NCBI GenBank assembly: GCA_003131925.1
Contig: PKWC01000137.1
Coordinates: 3,746 to 9,433, forward strand
Direction of reading: 5' to 3'
Length of the DNA: 5,688 bases
Source: Alphaproteobacteria bacterium
Lineage (GTDB): Bacteria > Pseudomonadota > Alphaproteobacteria > Micropepsales > Micropepsaceae
Made by a program: the position numbers and the translations under genes. A model generated the notes under the pieces. That model was not told where the DNA came from, did not search any database, and saw only the letters and a list, made by a program, of their open reading frames with translations. Positions 5,460 through 5,688 of the stretch are shown piece after piece (position 1 is the stretch's first letter; each line of letters opens with the position of its first letter).

Positions 5460-5688
5460 ATGCGCATCGGTATTCCAAAGGAAATCAAGAATCGCGAATA
5501 TCGCGTGGGTCTCACGCCCGCGGCCGCGCGCGAGCTCGTGAGCCGCGGCCACGAAGTCATCGTGGAAACGAAGGCGGCCGACGCCATCGGATTGAGTGAC
5601 GACATGTACGTGCGCGCGGGCGCGCGGATTTTCTCCACCGCGGCGGAAATCTTCGACGCGGCCGACATGATCGTGAAGGTGAAGGAGC
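5460..5688 (+). CDS. ald: Alanine dehydrogenase, N-terminal part (cut by window end)
   Basis: The first 76 codons of NAD-dependent L-alanine dehydrogenase, which oxidatively deaminates alanine to pyruvate, ammonium and NADH in the cytoplasm. The start MRIGIPKEIKNREYRVGLTP is close to the family consensus and differs from the transhydrogenase alpha subunit that shares the fold. Arg15 and Lys75 (in IVKVKE, just before the window end) fall at the positions of the known substrate-binding Arg15 and Lys74/75. The usual glycine-rich ETGAGxGIGFSD loop reads ETKAADAIGLSDD, a mild divergence. The gene starts 26 bases after the small membrane protein with no terminator between them, so it is likely in the aminotransferase operon. 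Next to a pyruvate-using transaminase its job is probably to recycle alanine to pyruvate. The NAD-binding domain lies outside the window. Confidence 0.92.
   Translation, partial: MRIGIPKEIKNREYRVGLTPAAARELVSRGHEVIVETKAADAIGLSDDMYVRAGARIFSTAAEIFDAADMIVKVKE

Noticed and set aside
5453..5465. GCATGCATGCGCATC palindromic run before alanine dehydrogenase as an operator
   Set aside because: It is explained by the overlapping start codons and is too short to separate from chance.

Overview
The window is GC-rich (roughly 60-65 % by eye), with tightly packed genes, 1-4 base gene junctions and weak -10 boxes. This suits an alphaproteobacterium, probably of the Hyphomicrobiales type, but nothing in it fixes a genus. 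There is no phage, transposon, CRISPR or RNA-gene signal. The genes are mainly enzymes of amine and amino-acid metabolism.

Left part (1-1844): on the minus strand a GFA/CENP-V-fold zinc protein is followed one base after its stop by a histone-deacetylase-family amidohydrolase that matches the acetylpolyamine amidohydrolases; the two look translationally coupled. Bases 1-213, downstream of this pair, hold nothing I can recognise. Bases 1649-1844 are the divergent upstream region shared with the next gene.

Middle part (1845-3871): on the plus strand lies a D-threonine aldolase / D-hydroxyaspartate dehydratase-like PLP enzyme of the alanine racemase N-terminal fold. It is followed by a secreted Gly/Tyr/Trp/His-rich low-complexity protein with a textbook intrinsic terminator. 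Right behind that is a short open stretch that repeats the Trp-Gly-Arg tail of the same protein without a convincing start, and it has its own terminator-like hairpin built on a shared 12-13 base arm. I read this as a partial duplication, or a very short paralogue, of the glycine-rich gene.

Right part (3872-5688): an omega-amino acid:pyruvate aminotransferase overlaps by ATGA a 67-residue two-helix membrane protein, which is followed 26 bases later by alanine dehydrogenase, cut by the window end. The pairing makes chemical sense: the transaminase moves an amino group from an omega-amino acid or amine onto pyruvate, giving alanine, and alanine dehydrogenase turns alanine back to pyruvate, releasing ammonium and NADH. 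With the deacetylase on the other side of the window, a role in polyamine or omega-amine use is an attractive but unproven reading. The least explained items are the glycine-rich locus with its duplicated tail and terminator, and the small membrane protein inside the transaminase-dehydrogenase operon.
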